From Streptomyces peucetius (GTDB taxonomy: Bacteria > Actinomycetota > Actinomycetes > Streptomycetales > Streptomycetaceae): a DNA stretch of 64,000 bases. A model generated the notes under the pieces. It saw nothing but the letters and a program-made list of their open reading frames with translations. It was not told where the DNA came from and did no database searches. Positions 60,704 through 64,000 of this stretch are shown one piece after another. The stretch lies in contig NZ_CP107567.1 in NCBI RefSeq assembly GCF_025854275.1, positions 2,914,001 through 2,978,000 of the forward strand, in the 5' to 3' direction. The translations under genes and the position numbers were made by a program. Each line of letters begins with the position of its first letter. The stretch's first letter is position 1.

Positions 60704-63010
60704 GTGCCCCGGTTCAGCGTCATCGTGCCCGCGTTCAAGGTCCAGGCCTATCTCCAGGAATGCCTGGATTCGGTGCTGACACAGACCTTCGCCGACTTCG
60801 AACTCATCGCGGTCGACGACTGCTCGCCCGACTCCTGCGGTGCGATCATCGACGAGTTCGCCGCGCGCGACCCGCGCGTGCGGGCCGTGCACCTCCCGAG
60901 GAACGCGGGTCTCGGCCAGGCGCGCAACGCCGGACTGGCCCGCGCGAGCGGCGAGTACATCCTCTTCCTGGACAGCGACGACAGCCTGGTCCCCGGCGCG
61001 CTGGAGGCCATCGCCGGACGGCTCGACGCGACCGGGGACCCCGACGTCCTCGTGTACGACTACGCCCGCACGTACTGGACCGGTGAGAGTGCCCGGAACA
61101 AGTTCGCCGCGCTGCTGAGCGAGCAGGGTCCGGCGCCGTTCGCCCTCCAGGACCGGCCCGGGCTGCTCAAGCTGCTGATGGTGGTCTGGAACAAGGCATA
61201 CAAGCGGGAGTTCGTCGAACGGGAGGGCTTCACCTTCCCGCCCGGCTACTACGAGGACACCCCCTGGACCTATCCGGCGCTGCTGGCGGCCTCCACCATC
61301 GCCACGCTGGACCGGGTGTGCGTGCACTACCGCCAGCGCCGCCAGGGCGGCAACATCCTCGCCACCACCAGCCGCAAGCACTTCGACATCTTCGACCAGT
61401 ACGACCGGGTGTTCACGTTCCTCGACGCCCGGCCGCCGCTCGCGCACTGGAAGCCGGTCATCTACCGGCGGATGGTCGACCACTTCTCGACGCTCGCCAC
61501 CGCACGGGGGCGGCTGCCGCGCGGCAGCCGTGCCGAGTTCTTCCGCCGGGCCCGCGCGCACTGCCGCCGCTACCGCGCCCCCGGGGCGACGCCCGCCCTG
61601 CGCGGCCGGCTGCGCCATGCGCTGATCCGCAGTGGCGGCCACCGGGTCTACCGCGCGCTGTGGGCGGGCGACCGGCTGCGTTCACGCACCCGCGGCATCG
61701 CCGGGCGCGGCCGGCGCGTGCTGCGCGCCGTGGCCCTGCGGGTGCACTACCGCATCCAGCTGCGGCTGCCGGTCCGCTCCGACCTGGCGGTCTTCGCCGC
61801 GTACTGGAACCGCGGCTACTCCTGCAATCCGGCCGCCGTCGAGGAGAAGGTGCGCGAGCTCGCGCCGCACATCCGCACGGCGTGGATCGCGGACGAGGCG
61901 TACCACCACACGATCCCGGCCGGTACACGGCGGCTGCGGCCCGGGTCGTTCGCCCACTGGTCGGCGCTCGCCCGCGCCAAGTACCTCGTCAACAACGTCA
62001 ATTTCGACCGCCGGTGGGTCAAGCGGCCCGGGCAGGTCATGCTCCAGACGCACCACGGCACGCCGCTGAAGACCATGGGCATCGATCTCCAGGAACGCCC
62101 GGCGGCCGCCCGCTCCATGGACTTCGCGCAGCTGCTCGCCAATGCCGACAAGTGGGACTACTCGCTCTCCGCCAATCGCCACTCCACCCTGGTGTGGGAA
62201 CGGGCGTACCCGTCGGCGTGCACCGTGCTCGAGTACGGCCATCCCCGCAACGACGTCTACCAGCGCGCCGGCGCCGAGGACGTGGCCCGGCTGCGGGCCT
62301 CGCTCGGCATCCCGGAGGGCCGCGTCGCCGTCCTGTACGCGCCGACCCACCGCGACTACCGCCGCAGCCAGTCCCCGCCGATCGACGTCGAACGGTTCGC
62401 CGCGGCTCTCGGTCCCCGGTTCGTGCTGCTGACCCGCGCCCACTACTTCAGCGACGCCCCGCTGAGCGGCACCGCCGCGCACCGGATCATCGACGTCTCC
62501 GGCCACCCGTCGGTGGAGTCCCTGTGCCTGGCGTCCGACGCACTCGTCACGGACTACTCGTCGCTGATGTTCGACTACGCGGTCCTGGACCGGCCGATCG
62601 TCCTGCACACCGGCGACTGGGAGGCGTACCAGGCTGCCCGCGGCACGTACTTCGACGTACGGGAGTGCCCGCCGGGAGCGGTCGCCCGCACCGAGGAGGA
62701 GCTCGTCGACGTCTTCGTGACGGACCACTGGCGCGGCTCGCGCGCCGCGCGGCTGCGGGCCGCGTTCCGCGAGCGCTTCTGCCCGTACGACGACGGGCAC
62801 GCGGCCGAACGCGTCGTGCGCCGCGTCTTCCTGGGCGAGAGCGGCGGCCTGCCGGTCGTCGTCCCGCAGGAGCAGCGCACCCCGGCGCCCGCGCCCGTCC
62901 CCTTCCCGGCACCGGTGGCCCACGCCGTGCCGGTGCCGCCGCAGCCGTCGGCCGGCCGGCTGCCCGCCCGGCAGAACCCCGGCAGCCTCGTGCCCAGCCG
63001 GCACGCCTGA
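60704..63010 (+). CDS. Bifunctional GT2 glycosyltransferase / CDP-glycerol glycerophosphotransferase-like protein
   Basis: A 768-residue fusion. The N-terminal GT-A glycosyltransferase (residues 1-260: FSVIVPAFKVQAYLQECLDSVLTQTFADFELIAVDD, then LFLDSDDSLVPGALEAI with the DxD-like SDD) is joined to a TagF/TagB-type domain (about 340-700: LARAKYLVNNVNF, HHGTPLKTMGID, LYAPTHRDYR, VTDYSSLMFDYAVLDRPIVLHT). A disordered proline-rich tail ends the protein. Such enzymes polymerise glycerol-phosphate or related units of wall teichoic acid. The GTG 60704 has no clear ribosome site. It is followed after 44 bp by a related gene. Confidence 0.88.
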   Translation: MPRFSVIVPAFKVQAYLQECLDSVLTQTFADFELIAVDDCSPDSCGAIIDEFAARDPRVRAVHLPRNAGLGQARNAGLARASGEYILFLDSDDSLVPGALEAIAGRLDATGDPDVLVYDYARTYWTGESARNKFAALLSEQGPAPFALQDRPGLLKLLMVVWNKAYKREFVEREGFTFPPGYYEDTPWTYPALLAASTIATLDRVCVHYRQRRQGGNILATTSRKHFDIFDQYDRVFTFLDARPPLAHWKPVIYRRMVDHFSTLATARGRLPRGSRAEFFRRARAHCRRYRAPGATPALRGRLRHALIRSGGHRVYRALWAGDRLRSRTRGIAGRGRRVLRAVALRVHYRIQLRLPVRSDLAVFAAYWNRGYSCNPAAVEEKVRELAPHIRTAWIADEAYHHTIPAGTRRLRPGSFAHWSALARAKYLVNNVNFDRRWVKRPGQVMLQTHHGTPLKTMGIDLQERPAAARSMDFAQLLANADKWDYSLSANRHSTLVWERAYPSACTVLEYGHPRNDVYQRAGAEDVARLRASLGIPEGRVAVLYAPTHRDYRRSQSPPIDVERFAAALGPRFVLLTRAHYFSDAPLSGTAAHRIIDVSGHPSVESLCLASDALVTDYSSLMFDYAVLDRPIVLHTGDWEAYQAARGTYFDVRECPPGAVARTEEELVDVFVTDHWRGSRAARLRAAFRERFCPYDDGHAAERVVRRVFLGESGGLPVVVPQEQRTPAPAPVPFPAPVAHAVPVPPQPSAGRLPARQNPGSLVPSRHA

Positions 63011-63035
63011 GTCACAGAAGCCTGAGTCACAGAAG
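63006..63035 (+). repeat. 15-bp tandem duplication spanning a stop codon
   Basis: CCTGAGTCACAGAAG occurs at 63006-63020 and again at 63021-63035. The first copy contains the stop codon (TGA 63008-63010) of the fusion gene. It lengthens the spacer before the next glycosyltransferase. Confidence 0.9.
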
Positions 63036-63054
63036 AACGCGAGAAAGAGTGTTC

Positions 63055-64000
63055 ATGCCCCGTCTGAGCGTCGTCGTCCCCGTCCGTCGTGTGCGCGGAA
63101 GCCTGCGCGAGTGCCTGGAGTCGGTGCTTTCCCAGTCGTTCACCGACTTCGAGATCATCGGGGTCGCCGACGGCTGCCCGGACGGCTCCGGCCGGCTGCT
63201 CGACGAGATCGCGGGCGCCGACCCGCGGGTACGTGCCGTCCACCTCGCGGAACCGGCGGGCCCGGACGGCCGGCGCACGGCGGGGGCGGAGCACGCGAAG
63301 GGCGACTATCTGCTGTTCCTGGAGGGCACGCATGTGCTGCTGCCCGGTGCGCTGCGGCGCATCGCCGACCGGCTCACGGACGCGGCGGATCCGGACCTGC
63401 TGCTGTTCGGCCATCTCCGTACGCCGTTCCGCGGCGTCCCGCAGTCCAGCCGGTCCTTGTCGCTGCTGAAGGACATGGGCGGTACGGAGGTCTGTACGCT
63501 CGCGGACCGCCCGGAGCTGCTGGGTGTGGCCGCGGTGTGCTGGAACCGCGCGGTGCGCCGCGAGTTCCACGAGTCGGGGCCGATGTCGTTCGCGCCGGGT
63601 CAGTACGGCGACCGGCCGTACGCGCTGGGCACGCTCGCCGCCGCCGGCACGGTCGCCGCCCTGCCCGTGCCCTGCGTCGAGCACCGCCGGCAGCGTCATG
63701 TGCCGGGGCTCGCGGAGTCGCAGGACGCCGGCTCCCCCGGTGAACGGGCCGGGCAGAGCGAGCTCGTCGAGCAGTTCAGCGACCTGTTCTGCGCTCTGCG
63801 GGGCACACCGCGGTTCGACGCCGTGCACGGGCCACTGTTCGACCTGGCCTCCAGGGAGCTGCTGGAGACGTACGGCACGCTCCGGCGCCGCCGCCGTGCC
63901 TACGTCCGGGCGGTCGCGGCGTTCCACCGGGACCACCGGCCGGCCGGGCACCGCGCGGCGGATGGCCCGAGGGCGCTGCGCCTGCGGCTGCTGACCGGCG
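63055..64000 (+). CDS. GT2-type glycosyltransferase, 3' end beyond the window
   Basis: The first 315 residues are present. ATG 63055 follows a GAGAAAGAG stretch. The N-terminus (MPRLSVVVPVRRVRGSLRECLESVLSQSFTDFEIIGV) closely parallels the GT2 domain of the preceding fusion, but the glycosyltransferase signature is degenerate: VADGCPDG and LFLEGTHVLLPGAL replace VDDCSPDS and LFLDSDDSLVPGAL, so the DxD metal motif is lost. The TagF-like part, if any, lies outside the window. It may be a duplicated and diverged partner in the same polymer pathway. Confidence 0.85.
   Translation, partial: MPRLSVVVPVRRVRGSLRECLESVLSQSFTDFEIIGVADGCPDGSGRLLDEIAGADPRVRAVHLAEPAGPDGRRTAGAEHAKGDYLLFLEGTHVLLPGALRRIADRLTDAADPDLLLFGHLRTPFRGVPQSSRSLSLLKDMGGTEVCTLADRPELLGVAAVCWNRAVRREFHESGPMSFAPGQYGDRPYALGTLAAAGTVAALPVPCVEHRRQRHVPGLAESQDAGSPGERAGQSELVEQFSDLFCALRGTPRFDAVHGPLFDLASRELLETYGTLRRRRRAYVRAVAAFHRDHRPAGHRAADGPRALRLRLLTG

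Noticed and set aside
63055..64000. Second copy of the whole GT2-TagF fusion
   Set aside because: Only the GT2-like part is in the window; the window ends before any TagF motif, so it cannot be claimed.

Overview
This 64-kb window is almost certainly a chromosomal segment of a Streptomyces or very close actinomycete. The evidence is very high GC, GTG/TTG starts, a TTA codon in a small regulatory-looking ORF, ssrA next to smpB and ftsEX, a PkaA/PkaB-like kinase pair, a SigU/RsuA-like pair, a LAXTG-anchored surface protein and a NarK/NnaR pair. From memory, the gene order from the UPF0301/murA/hup/malic-enzyme block through helicase, sigU, nnaR-narK, ssrA-smpB, ftsEX, prfB and the kinases matches the S. 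coelicolor SCO2948-SCO2974 region. No database search was possible.

Layout. 0-2.7 kb: end of an Lrp/AsnC regulator, then an ArsR-type repressor, a 60-aa TTA-containing ORF and an MFS pump, preceded by a dense array of TTGCAAAG boxes. 2.6-9.2 kb: S16 (Lon-type) secreted protease, an 860-bp repeat-rich non-coding stretch, IclR regulator, DEAH helicase, a Doc toxin/antitoxin pair with a perfect palindromic operator, and a second MFS pump. 9.4-18.1 kb: an accessory, type-VII-secretion-flavoured island. One operon reads right (small WXG100-like protein, 764-aa WXG-like protein, lipoprotein). One reads left (WXG100-like protein, proline/glycine-rich PPE-like protein, mycosin protease, small protein). 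A decayed GntR gene lies between them and a divergent pseudokinase sits at the right edge. No ESX core component is encoded inside the island.

18.2-28.9 kb: a three-subunit molybdenum hydroxylase operon whose large subunit lacks the usual catalytic signatures, followed by a GH20 hexosaminidase with an ABC sugar importer and a DUF3039-type protein. 29-34 kb: YqgE/AlgH protein, MurA, HU, malic enzyme. 34-42 kb: HelD-like helicase, ECF sigma/anti-sigma pair, CGNR regulator, NnaR (HemD-like plus DNA-binding domain) and NarK with a GlnR-type box. 42-49.6 kb: methyltransferase pseudogene, tmRNA, SmpB, CtpA protease, FtsX, FtsE, a small zinc-ribbon membrane protein, a repeat-rich sortase substrate, and RF2. 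49.6-56.6 kb: two Ser/Thr kinases and a cytosolic FHA-FtsK fusion. 56.7-60.5 kb: a second ABC sugar importer whose first permease carries an inserted extracellular-type domain and whose permease junction has been remodelled by a 101-bp duplication. 60.7-64 kb: a GT2/CDP-glycerol-transferase fusion and the start of a second glycosyltransferase, suggesting teichoic-acid-like polymer synthesis.

The most notable signals are the bldA-type TTA codon in an ORF translationally coupled to an efflux pump, the T7-like island, the catalytically atypical molybdenum hydroxylase, the permease with an inserted domain, the coupling-preserving duplication, and the GlnR box at narK.
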